Assembly (NCBI GenBank): GCA_036406675.1 | Contig: DASXAO010000192.1 | Coordinates: 1-8,544, forward strand | Reading direction: 5' to 3' | Length of the DNA stretch: 8,544 nt | From: SCGC-AG-212-J23 sp036406675 | GTDB lineage: Bacteria; Pseudomonadota; Gammaproteobacteria; Burkholderiales; SG8-39 | Part shown: positions 1 to 5,939 of the stretch, one piece after another | Layout: every line of letters starts with the position of its first letter | Numbering within the stretch: the first letter of the stretch is position 1 | Made by a program: the position numbers and the translations under genes | Notes under the pieces: model-generated | What the model saw: only the letters and a program-made list of their open reading frames with translations | Told to the model about the DNA's origin: nothing | The model's database searches: none

Positions 1-1
1 G

Positions 2-424
2 TACAAAGGCACCGGACAGGCACTCACCGACCTCCTCGCGGGGCAGGTCGATCTCCTCTTCGCGCCTTCGCAAGCGGTGATCCAGCACGTGAGGGCGGGC
101 AAGCTCAGGGGCCTCGCCACGACCGGCGCGAAGCGCACCGAGACCCTTCCCGACCTTCCCACCGTGGCGGAATCCGGCCTTCCCGGCTACGAAGCGCTCG
201 GCTGGTTCGGCCTGCTCGCCCCCGCCGCCACGCCGGCCCCGATCGTCGATCGGCTGAGCGGCGACGCCAACCGCGTCCTCGCCGATCCGGAGGTTCGATC
301 CAGGATGCTCGCGCTCGGCGCCGACCCGCGCGGCAACACGCCGGGGGAGTTCGCCCGCTTCATCCGCGAAGACCAGGCGAAGTGGGCGAAGCTCGTCCGC
401 GACGCCGGGATCAAGCTCGATTAA
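2..424 (+). CDS. Bug/TctC-family tripartite tricarboxylate transporter substrate-binding protein, C-terminal part
   Basis: The reading frame is open from base 2 to a TAA at 422-424, giving the last 140 residues of a protein whose start lies before the window. It begins with YKGTGQALTDLLAGQVDLLF and continues through a segment with GKLRGLATTGAKR and LPDLPTVAESGLPGYE. This is the standard C-terminal lobe of Bug (Bordetella uptake gene) receptors, which are about 320 residues long, so roughly 43% is present. Bug proteins are periplasmic solute receptors that bind carboxylates or similar small molecules through backbone contacts; many are orphans without a linked TctAB permease. The ligand cannot be read from this fragment. 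It ends in a normal AGIKLD-type C-terminus and shows no frameshift. No strong terminator hairpin follows. The family call is secure, the substrate unknown. Confidence 0.93.
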   Translation, partial: YKGTGQALTDLLAGQVDLLFAPSQAVIQHVRAGKLRGLATTGAKRTETLPDLPTVAESGLPGYEALGWFGLLAPAATPAPIVDRLSGDANRVLADPEVRSRMLALGADPRGNTPGEFARFIREDQAKWAKLVRDAGIKLD

Positions 425-544
425 ATGCTTTGTAAAAAATCGGCCCGGGATCAACGATCGGCTCGTCGGAACGCTAGACTTCGGCCACCTGTGAGGAGGA
501 TTAAGAGGAAATGCTCGCTTTAGGGTGCCCTGATTAGGGCCCTC
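425..544 (+). promoter_or_regulatory. intergenic leader region upstream of the HExxH/barrel gene
   Basis: This 120-bp gap is the only plausible place for the promoter of the two-gene envelope operon that follows. It is AT-richer at its left end (TTTGTAAAAAAT around 429-440). A TAGACT at 475-480 could serve as a -10 box, but there is no good -35 at the right distance, so I do not claim a defined promoter. GAGGAGGA at 493-500 is a strong Shine-Dalgarno sequence, although it lies too far (44 bp) from the GTG start at 545 to serve it directly. I see no intrinsic terminator for the Bug gene here. Confidence 0.4.
511..537 (+). promoter_or_regulatory. possible 8-codon leader ORF plus start-site hairpin
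   Basis: An ATG at 511, 10 nt after the strong GAGGAGGA (493-500), opens a short frame encoding MLALGCPD and ending at TAG 535-537. The main GTG start at 545 follows 7 nt later. GCCCT (527-531) and AGGGC (536-540) can pair into a 5-bp stem with a GATT loop. That would mask the AGGG (536-539) that serves as Shine-Dalgarno for GTG 545. A ribosome finishing the leader would open this stem, so coupled re-initiation is possible. The elements are visible; the regulatory role is inference, and such short ORFs arise often by chance. Confidence 0.25.
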
Positions 545-3313
545 GTGCGTTGGTGCGTCGTCGCGCTGCTCGTCTGGGCCACGGCGGCCCACGCGCAATG
601 GCGCGATTTCACCTGGGTCGATCCTTCGCTTCGCTGGCGCACGCTCGAGACGGCGCACTTCGAGGTTCATTTCGCCGAGGCGCGCCGCGCGCAGGCCCGC
701 GTCGTGGCGGGCCTGGCCGAGACCGTCTACCCGCGCATCACCGGAATGCTTGCCTGGCGGCCGGAAAAGCGCATCCACCTGGTGCTGCTCGACTCGGCGG
801 ATTTCGCCAACGGCTTCGCCTCGCCCCTGCCGTTCAACAATTTCGCCATCTTCCTGGCGCCCCCGGACGAGGGCGAGCTGCTGCAGAACCGCGAGTGGCT
901 GGAGCTCGTCCTGACGCACGAGTTCACCCACATCGTGCACCTCGACAAGGCGCACGGCGCTCCCTATTCGGTGCGGGGGATCTTTGGCCGGCTGGCGCTG
1001 CTATTTCCGAACGCGCTCGAGCCGTACTGGATCACCGAAGGCCTCGCGGTATACGCCGAGTCTGACGCGAGCCGGGGCTACGGCCGCCTCGGCCAGAGCG
1101 AGTTCGAGGGCATGATGCGTGCCGAGGCCGGCCGCGGCTTCCTCTCGCTGCGCGAAGTGAACGCGGAAGGACGCGGCTTCCCGCTCAACCGCGACTATCT
1201 CTACGGCAGCTACTTCTTCGAATTCGTGCGCGAGCGCTACGGGCCTGCGGCGGTGGTCCGCCTGGTCGAGACCTACAGCGGCAACATCGTCCCTTTCAGG
1301 GTCGACAGCAACCCGGTGCAGACCACCGGCAAGCCGATGGACGCGCTGTGGCTCGAATACCAGGAGTGGCTGCGGGCACGCTTCCCGGTGAAGTCTCCCT
1401 CCTCGAGCGCGGGGGAGGAAACCGGGACCGCGATCGCTCGTGGGTGGGCGATCTCCAGCCCGGTGCTCGCGCCATCAGGCGTGCGCTGGTACGTCCGGGC
1501 CGACGGCTACACCTCGCCGAAGCTCGTGCGGCAGGCGCGCGACGGCGCGCCCGAGGCGGTGCGCAACGTCGAGCAGGAGGCGCGGCTCGCTGCGGTTCCC
1601 GGCGGCTCGCTGGTCATGGCCGGCCCCGACATCTGCCGCAACTACGACTTGCTCTACGATCTGTATCAGATCGGCCCCGACGGAGAGTCGAAGCGCCTCA
1701 CCCAGTGCGGACGCTTTCGCTTCGCGGCCCCGCTCGACGACGGCCGGATCGCGGCGCTTCGGGTCGAAGCGGGCACGACCGAAGTCGTCATCCTCGACCG
1801 GCAGGGGGCCGTGGAACGCTCGCTCTACCGCGCGAACGAAGGAGAAGCGCTGAGCGGGCTGGCCGCGCGCGGGCGCACGGTCGTGACGACGAGCCTGAGC
1901 GGCGGGCGCTGGTCGCTGATCGAAGTCGGCTCCGGCCAGCCGAACGTGCTCGTGTCGGACGAAGCCGTCAAGCATTCGCCGCGCTTCGGCGAGTCGGAGG
2001 ACGAGATCTACTTCGTCGCCGACTACGGCAAGGTCTACAACGTGTGGTCGCTGCGGCGCGGCGAGCGCAGCCTGTCGCGCTGGACCGCCGCGCCGACCGG
2101 GGTGAAGGAGATCAGCGCCCCGAGCGGCGGCGAGATGCTGCTGACGACGATCGAAGCCGAGGGCGACACGTTGCGGCTGCATCGGCTGCCCGCCGCGCCC
2201 TTGGAGCGGCGCGAGCTGCCTCCAATCGCCGCGGCGAGAGCGCCCGAGCCGAGGGCGGAGCTGGATGCCCCGGACCGGCCCTACTCGCCCTGGTCGTCGC
2301 TCCGTCCGACCTCGTGGCTTCCCGTCATCGGTCTCGCCGACGGCGCGATCGAGCTCGGATTCACCGTGTCCGGGCAGGACGCGCTGGGCCTGCACAACTA
2401 CGTCTTCACCCCCCGCTACGAGTTCACCCAGGACGAGCCGCTGCTCGACGCGCAATACGTTTACAACGCCCGCCATGGCCTGCTGGTCAGCCGCTATATG
2501 ACGGTGAAGGGGCAGGACGATCAAAACGAGATCACCGCTTTCAGCATCCACGAGCGGGCGCAATGGGTGTCCACGTGGCCTACCCTGTCCCTCAACCGCC
2601 GCTACTACTGGGGCCTCGGTGCGGCGACGGAGCGCGAACGCCTGCACCAGCTCGGCTTCGATACCTCATCGGTGCACGATAAGCGCGTGGTAGGGCTCGT
2701 GGGTGGGCTCGATACGCGCCGCGACCGCTTTCTGTCCGAAGGGCCGAGCCAAGGCATGTGGCTGCAGCTCTTCGCCGAAACGTCCAACGGCCTCGGCGGC
2801 GACTTTTCCGGCAACGTCTACCGGGCCGACTGGCGCGGCCACCTCGCGCTCGGCAAGAGCGTCCTCTCCCTGCGCTGGAACGAAGCCTATGGCCAGGACA
2901 AGGCCGAGCCGTTCCAGCTCGGCGGCAGCTTCTCGGACGACCAGTTCATCCTGCCGGTGCTCAACCAGCGCGAGTTCGCCCTGCGCGGGTACGGCAGCGG
3001 CGAGCCCAGCCTCATCGGGCATCGGGCACGCCTGGCGACGGTCGAATGGCGCACGCCGCTTTCGGACGTCGACCGCCATTTCATGGTGCCTCCTGTCGGG
3101 CTGAACCGGGTTTCGCTGAATCTCTTCGTCGACGTCGGCGCCGCGTGGGAGCACGACAGCTCGCCCGACTATCACCGCGGCGTCGGCGCGGAGCTCATGA
3201 CGGAGCTGCGCATCGGCTACCTGATCGGCATCCAGGCCCGCGCCGGGATCGCCCGAGGCATCGACGACCCCGGCAGGACGACCGCCTACCTGAGGGTCGG
3301 GCGATCATTTTAA
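545..3313 (+). CDS. exported HExxH metallopeptidase-like / TolB-like propeller / Omp85-type beta-barrel protein
   Basis: This is a 922-residue envelope protein. Residues 1-17 form a signal peptide (MRWCVVALLVWATAAHA, cleavage before Gln18). The N-terminal domain has the WRTLETAHFEVHF opening and a HEFTH zinc motif at His125-Glu126-His129. A downstream TEGLA glutamate (Glu165) fits as third ligand, as in gluzincin 'peptidase MA-like' proteins. Residues about 290-610 contain repeated beta segments resembling TolB/PD40 propeller blades. From about 640 to the end there are amphipathic strands, an LRGYG-containing segment near 820 and a C-terminal phenylalanine (AYLRVGRSF), as in Omp85/BamA-like surface-antigen barrels. 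It is therefore probably outer-membrane anchored, with periplasmic peptidase and propeller domains. GTG 545 is chosen because AGGG lies 5 nt upstream and the frame is closed by TAG at 521; a CTG at 530 would add five residues. The next gene begins 13 bp on. Substrate and peptidase activity are unproven. Confidence 0.85.
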   Translation: MRWCVVALLVWATAAHAQWRDFTWVDPSLRWRTLETAHFEVHFAEARRAQARVVAGLAETVYPRITGMLAWRPEKRIHLVLLDSADFANGFASPLPFNNFAIFLAPPDEGELLQNREWLELVLTHEFTHIVHLDKAHGAPYSVRGIFGRLALLFPNALEPYWITEGLAVYAESDASRGYGRLGQSEFEGMMRAEAGRGFLSLREVNAEGRGFPLNRDYLYGSYFFEFVRERYGPAAVVRLVETYSGNIVPFRVDSNPVQTTGKPMDALWLEYQEWLRARFPVKSPSSSAGEETGTAIARGWAISSPVLAPSGVRWYVRADGYTSPKLVRQARDGAPEAVRNVEQEARLAAVPGGSLVMAGPDICRNYDLLYDLYQIGPDGESKRLTQCGRFRFAAPLDDGRIAALRVEAGTTEVVILDRQGAVERSLYRANEGEALSGLAARGRTVVTTSLSGGRWSLIEVGSGQPNVLVSDEAVKHSPRFGESEDEIYFVADYGKVYNVWSLRRGERSLSRWTAAPTGVKEISAPSGGEMLLTTIEAEGDTLRLHRLPAAPLERRELPPIAAARAPEPRAELDAPDRPYSPWSSLRPTSWLPVIGLADGAIELGFTVSGQDALGLHNYVFTPRYEFTQDEPLLDAQYVYNARHGLLVSRYMTVKGQDDQNEITAFSIHERAQWVSTWPTLSLNRRYYWGLGAATERERLHQLGFDTSSVHDKRVVGLVGGLDTRRDRFLSEGPSQGMWLQLFAETSNGLGGDFSGNVYRADWRGHLALGKSVLSLRWNEAYGQDKAEPFQLGGSFSDDQFILPVLNQREFALRGYGSGEPSLIGHRARLATVEWRTPLSDVDRHFMVPPVGLNRVSLNLFVDVGAAWEHDSSPDYHRGVGAELMTELRIGYLIGIQARAGIARGIDDPGRTTAYLRVGRSF

Positions 3314-3321
3314 GGAGGAGG
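3312..3321 (+). promoter_or_regulatory. strong Shine-Dalgarno overlapping the previous stop
   Basis: AAGGAGGAGG begins inside the TAA stop of the barrel gene (3311-3313) and sits 5 nt before the ATG at 3327. It fixes the start of the amidohydrolase and indicates that both genes are read from one transcript. Confidence 0.8.
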
Positions 3322-3326
3322 ACTTC

Positions 3327-4766
3327 ATGAATGTGCCTACGCTGAATCGCCGCACGACTCTCAAGCTTGCACTCGGCCTGGCCGCGGCCGGCATGGCCCC
3401 GGTACGGCTCTTCGCCCAGACATCGAGCGCGAGCCGGGCAGCGAAGCCGCTGCCGGCTCGTGGAGAATTCCTGATCCGCGGCGCCACCGTGCTTACGATG
3501 GACGCGAAGCTCGGCGACTTCGAGCGCGGCGACGTGCACGTGCGAAACGGCGCCATCGTGGCGGTGGCGCCGAGCCTCGCCGCGAGCGGCGTGGAGGCGC
3601 TCGACGGGCGCGGCATGATCTGCATGCCGGGGTTCATCGACACGCACTGGCACCTGTGGACCACGGCGTGCCGGCCGATCATCCGCATCGACGATCCGAA
3701 GCGCGGCTACTTCCCGGTGACCAGCGCGCTCGGGCGCCATTTCACTCCGGAGGACAGCTATCGCAGCGTTCGCCTCGGCCTCGCCGAAGCGCTGAGCGCC
3801 GGGGCGACGACGGTCCACAACTGGGCGCACAACGTACGCACCCCTGCTCACGCCGACGCGGAGCTGCGCGCCATGCGCGACACGGGCGTGCGCGGGCGGT
3901 TCAGCTACGGCCAGGCGCAGGGCATGCCCGACGACCAGCCGATGAATTACGACGACGTCGCCAAGGTGAAGCGCGACTGGCTGCCGAACGACGGCATGCT
4001 GACGCTCGGGATGTGCTCGCGCAACTTCGGCCCGTCGCAGACCGCGCTGCGCGGCACGATCTCCCTCGACATGGCGCGGAAAGACTGGGGCGGCGCGCGC
4101 GCGCTCGGCCTGCCGATCACGCTGCACACCTCGGGGCCGAGCCCGATCAAGGCCCTCGACGAGGCGAAGCTCCTCGGGCCCGACGTGCAGCTCGTGCACC
4201 CGCTCCTCACCAGCGCCGAAGACCGCCGGATCCTGCACGAGCGCGGCGCGAGCTACAGCATGGCGCCGATCGGCGAGTCGCGCCGGCCGGCAAGCGCCGG
4301 CGTCATCCAGCTCGGCGAGCTGCTGGAAGCGGGCGTCAAGGTGAGCCTCTCGATCGACACTACCGGCACGTATGGCTGCGACTACTTCGAGGCCATGCGC
4401 ATCCTATACAACCTGCACCAGCATCGCATCGGCGAGCGCGTGCGCCTCACCGCGAAGCGGCTGGTGCAGCTCGCCACGCTCGACGGCGCAGTCGATCTCG
4501 GCATCGCCGAGCGCGCCGGCTCGCTCACGCCCGGCAAGCGCGCCGACCTGATCCTGGTCCGCACCGGCGACGTCAACATCGCGCCGATAGGCGACCCGTA
4601 CGAGGCGCTGATCTCGTTCGGTCAGCCGCGCAACGTCGACACGGTGATCGTCGACGGGCGCGTCCTGCGCCGCGGCGGCGAGTTCACCGCGCTCGACTAC
4701 GCCGAAGTGCTGAAGGAAGCGAGCGAGACCGCGTCGGCGTTGCGCGCGCGCGCCAATTGGACCTGA
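3327..4766 (+). CDS. Tat-exported amidohydrolase (cytosine deaminase / chlorohydrolase-like)
   Basis: This 479-residue protein has a twin-arginine signal (NRRTTLKLALG, Arg8-Arg9, hydrophobic stretch to about residue 30), so it should be exported folded to the periplasm. The metal-dependent hydrolase fold follows. An N-terminal beta segment (FLIRGATVLTMD) leads to the strand-1 motif DTHWHLW (His107, His109). Further conserved positions are TTVHNWAHN (His164, His168), ITLHTSG (His267), QLVHP (His291) and SIDTTG (Asp344, the strand-8 aspartate). The C-terminal GSLTPGKRADLILV closes the composite sandwich. All expected ligands of a mononuclear deaminase-type site are present, so it is probably active. 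Relatives remove amino or chloro groups from ring compounds; the substrate here cannot be read. It follows an outer-membrane barrel gene by 13 bp with a very strong Shine-Dalgarno, suggesting an operon. Most characterised relatives are cytoplasmic, so export is a distinguishing trait. Confidence 0.88.
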   Translation: MNVPTLNRRTTLKLALGLAAAGMAPVRLFAQTSSASRAAKPLPARGEFLIRGATVLTMDAKLGDFERGDVHVRNGAIVAVAPSLAASGVEALDGRGMICMPGFIDTHWHLWTTACRPIIRIDDPKRGYFPVTSALGRHFTPEDSYRSVRLGLAEALSAGATTVHNWAHNVRTPAHADAELRAMRDTGVRGRFSYGQAQGMPDDQPMNYDDVAKVKRDWLPNDGMLTLGMCSRNFGPSQTALRGTISLDMARKDWGGARALGLPITLHTSGPSPIKALDEAKLLGPDVQLVHPLLTSAEDRRILHERGASYSMAPIGESRRPASAGVIQLGELLEAGVKVSLSIDTTGTYGCDYFEAMRILYNLHQHRIGERVRLTAKRLVQLATLDGAVDLGIAERAGSLTPGKRADLILVRTGDVNIAPIGDPYEALISFGQPRNVDTVIVDGRVLRRGGEFTALDYAEVLKEASETASALRARANWT

Positions 4767-4798
4767 AACCGGCGTCCTCTCGGACAGTTGGATAAAAC

Positions 4799-4821
4799 AC
4801 CGGCGCGCGCCGAGCGCCGGT
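4799..4821. terminator. terminator-like hairpin after the amidohydrolase gene
   Basis: ACCGGCGC (4799-4806) and GCGCCGGT (4814-4821) form a perfect 8-bp GC-rich stem with a 7-nt loop. On the plus strand only TTGATT follows, a poor U-tract. Read on the minus strand the stem is followed by GTGTTTTATC, a better one, although no minus-strand gene ends here. It probably marks the boundary between the envelope operon and the ABM/TIR block. Confidence 0.5.
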
Positions 4822-4849
4822 TGATTCCCCGCCGCCGCGCTGGCATGGT
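4821..4849 (+). promoter_or_regulatory. weak candidate promoter for the ABM-TIR gene cluster
   Basis: TTGATT (4821-4826, four of six matches to TTGACA) is 17 bp from CATGGT (4844-4849, three of six matches to TATAAT). This is the best sigma-70-like pair in the 112-bp gap and lies 30 bp before the ABM start. It partly abuts the terminator-like hairpin. The match is weak and could be chance. Confidence 0.25.
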
Positions 4850-4878
4850 AGCGTCGTCGCCCAACGGGGGAGATCAGC

Positions 4879-5190
4879 ATGGTGGTCATCGTGTTTCGTT
4901 CCCGCGTACGCGCCGGGACCGAGGAAAGGCTCGTGGCCGACGGCGAGCGCATGTACCGGCTCGCCTCCGCGATGCCCGGGTTCGTTTCCTACAAGGACTT
5001 CGTCGCCGAGGACGGTGAGAACGCCACCCTCGTCGAGTTCGACACGCTCGAGCACCTCGCCGCCTGGCGCAACCATCCCGAGCACAAGAAGGTGCAGCAG
5101 AAAGGGCGCGAGCAGTACTTCTCCGAGTACCGCATCCAGGTGTGCAGCACCGTGCGCGATTACGACTTCAAGCTCGAGGGCGGCATTTGA
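4879..5190 (+). CDS. ABM-fold (antibiotic biosynthesis monooxygenase-like) protein
   Basis: This is a 103-residue protein of the dimeric alpha-beta-barrel ABM superfamily. Visible hallmarks are the opening beta strand VVIVFRSRV, a helix ending in MPGFVSYKDF (about residues 34-43), the second-strand motif NATLVEFDTLEHLAAWRNHPEH (about 51-72, an LVEF strand then an AWRNHPEH helix), and the terminal strand YRIQVCSTVRDY. The full family length is present. ABM proteins act as small cofactor-free or haem-degrading oxygenases, or simply bind small ligands; the chemistry cannot be inferred here. The start is ATG 4879, with GGGGGAG (4866-4872) 6 nt upstream. Its stop TGA (5188-5190) overlaps the TTG start of the TIR gene in TTGA, so translation of the two is probably coupled. 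It may be an incidental host gene whose transcript now carries the TIR module. Confidence 0.85.
   Translation: MVVIVFRSRVRAGTEERLVADGERMYRLASAMPGFVSYKDFVAEDGENATLVEFDTLEHLAAWRNHPEHKKVQQKGREQYFSEYRIQVCSTVRDYDFKLEGGI
5176..5180 (+). promoter_or_regulatory. Shine-Dalgarno that sets the TTG start of the TIR gene
   Basis: GAGGG lies 6 nt before TTG 5187, inside the end of the ABM gene. With the TTGA overlap, it supports TTG 5187 over the in-frame upstream ATG at 5142. Confidence 0.55.
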
Positions 5191-5939
5191 ACGAGAAAGC
5201 GATAGCGGCCTGGCAGAGGAAGCTCGACTTCCTGATCCTCCAGCAGGCAAGGATCGCCGACGCGGCGGAGAAGTTCAAGCTCCAGGAGGACATCGCCGAG
5301 GTCGAGGAGAAGCTGCGAGCGCTCGGGGCTCGCGCAGGGAGCAGCACGCCGGCTGCGCCGCAGGCGGCCGGCGCGGTGTTCCTGTCCTACAACCACGCCG
5401 ACGCGAGAACCGCTGGCGTCATCCGCAAGGCGCTGGAAACGGGCGGCATTGCGGTTCGCATCGACTCGAAAGACATGGATCCGGGGGAGCAGATCCGGGA
5501 GTTCATCCTGAAGTCGGTCGGTTCGACCAGCGCAACCGTATGCCTCGTTTCCAGCGCCAGCCTGCTCTCGGGATGGGTCGCGCTTGAATCGCTTCTCGCG
5601 CTGACCGTCGAGGAGCTCTGGGGCAAGCGGCGCTTCATCGCCTGCTACCTGGACGAGGACTTCCTCGATCTGGGCTTCAGCGTGAAGGCGACCGACATCG
5701 TGGACCGCAGGATCGCGGCGCTCGACAAGCTGATGGAGAAGCACCGCGCCAAGCGCATCGACACCGCCGAGCTCAACGACGAGAAGTCGCGCCTGTTCCG
5801 GTTGCGCGGCGGCCTGGGCGAGGTTCTTGCGAGGTTGCGCGGCGGCCTTTGCCTTGACGTGCGTTCGCGCAAGCGCGCCGCGAGCCTCGAAAAGCTGGTC
5901 GAGAGCCTGCGTCCCAGGAACCCGGGAGCCGAGCCGTGA
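5187..5939 (+). CDS. TIR-domain protein with N-terminal helical-hairpin adaptor domain
   Basis: This is a 250-residue protein read from TTG 5187. Residues 1-48 (MNEKAIAAWQRKLDF... with core EKFKLQEDI) form a short helical hairpin nearly the same as the start of the next protein. An Ala/Pro/Ser linker (about 50-61) leads to a TIR domain: AVFLSYNHAD strand (63-72), GIAVRIDSKDMDPG (87-100, the BB-loop region), ATVCLVSSASLLSGW (116-130) and Glu134, which is placed like the catalytic glutamate of NAD-cleaving TIRs. The C-terminal part (about 190-245) is helical with two LRGGL repeats. No membrane segment is seen. TIR domains in bacterial immunity cleave NAD+ or make nucleotide signals, so an effector role is likely. 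An upstream in-frame ATG (5142) would add 15 Arg-rich residues absent from the paralogous start; I reject it. The gene overlaps its neighbours by TTGA and GTGA. Confidence 0.88.
   Translation: MNEKAIAAWQRKLDFLILQQARIADAAEKFKLQEDIAEVEEKLRALGARAGSSTPAAPQAAGAVFLSYNHADARTAGVIRKALETGGIAVRIDSKDMDPGEQIREFILKSVGSTSATVCLVSSASLLSGWVALESLLALTVEELWGKRRFIACYLDEDFLDLGFSVKATDIVDRRIAALDKLMEKHRAKRIDTAELNDEKSRLFRLRGGLGEVLARLRGGLCLDVRSRKRAASLEKLVESLRPRNPGAEP
5263..5299 (+). repeat. 37-nt direct repeat, copy 1 (in the TIR gene adaptor domain)
   Basis: This stretch is identical, base for base, to 6012-6048. It encodes the AEKFKLQEDIA core of the N-terminal hairpin domain in the TIR protein. The copies lie in the same codon register, 749 bp apart. 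Confidence 0.95.
5924..5928 (+). promoter_or_regulatory. Shine-Dalgarno for the GTG start of the 559-residue protein
   Basis: GGGAG lies 7 nt before GTG 5936, within the final codons of the TIR gene. It supports a GTG start in the 4-bp GTGA overlap. Confidence 0.6.

Noticed and set aside
441..470. Possible terminator after the Bug gene (CCCGGG and GATC repeats)
   Set aside because: Only 4-6 bp palindromes are present, with no stable stem followed by a U-tract.
1475..2647. A 390-codon minus-strand open frame inside the barrel gene
   Set aside because: It has low-complexity Arg/Ala/Gly composition, no domain and no ribosome-binding site, and it lies wholly antisense to a gene with clear domain structure.
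3195..4238. A 347-codon minus-strand open frame opposite the amidohydrolase
   Set aside because: It is an antisense shadow: no family motif, and the plus strand carries all amidohydrolase motifs.
5142..5186. An upstream ATG that would extend the TIR protein by 15 residues
   Set aside because: The added residues are Arg-rich and overlap the ABM gene. The neighbouring protein with the same domain starts exactly at the position equivalent to TTG 5187, which also has its own Shine-Dalgarno and a TTGA overlap.
5800..5848. A 16-nt direct repeat (5800-5815 and 5833-5848) coding the two LRGGL segments of the TIR protein
   Set aside because: Proteins of this TIR type, as I recall them, generally have two similar Leu/Arg helices here, so the repeat probably reflects helix similarity and biased codons rather than a recent duplication.
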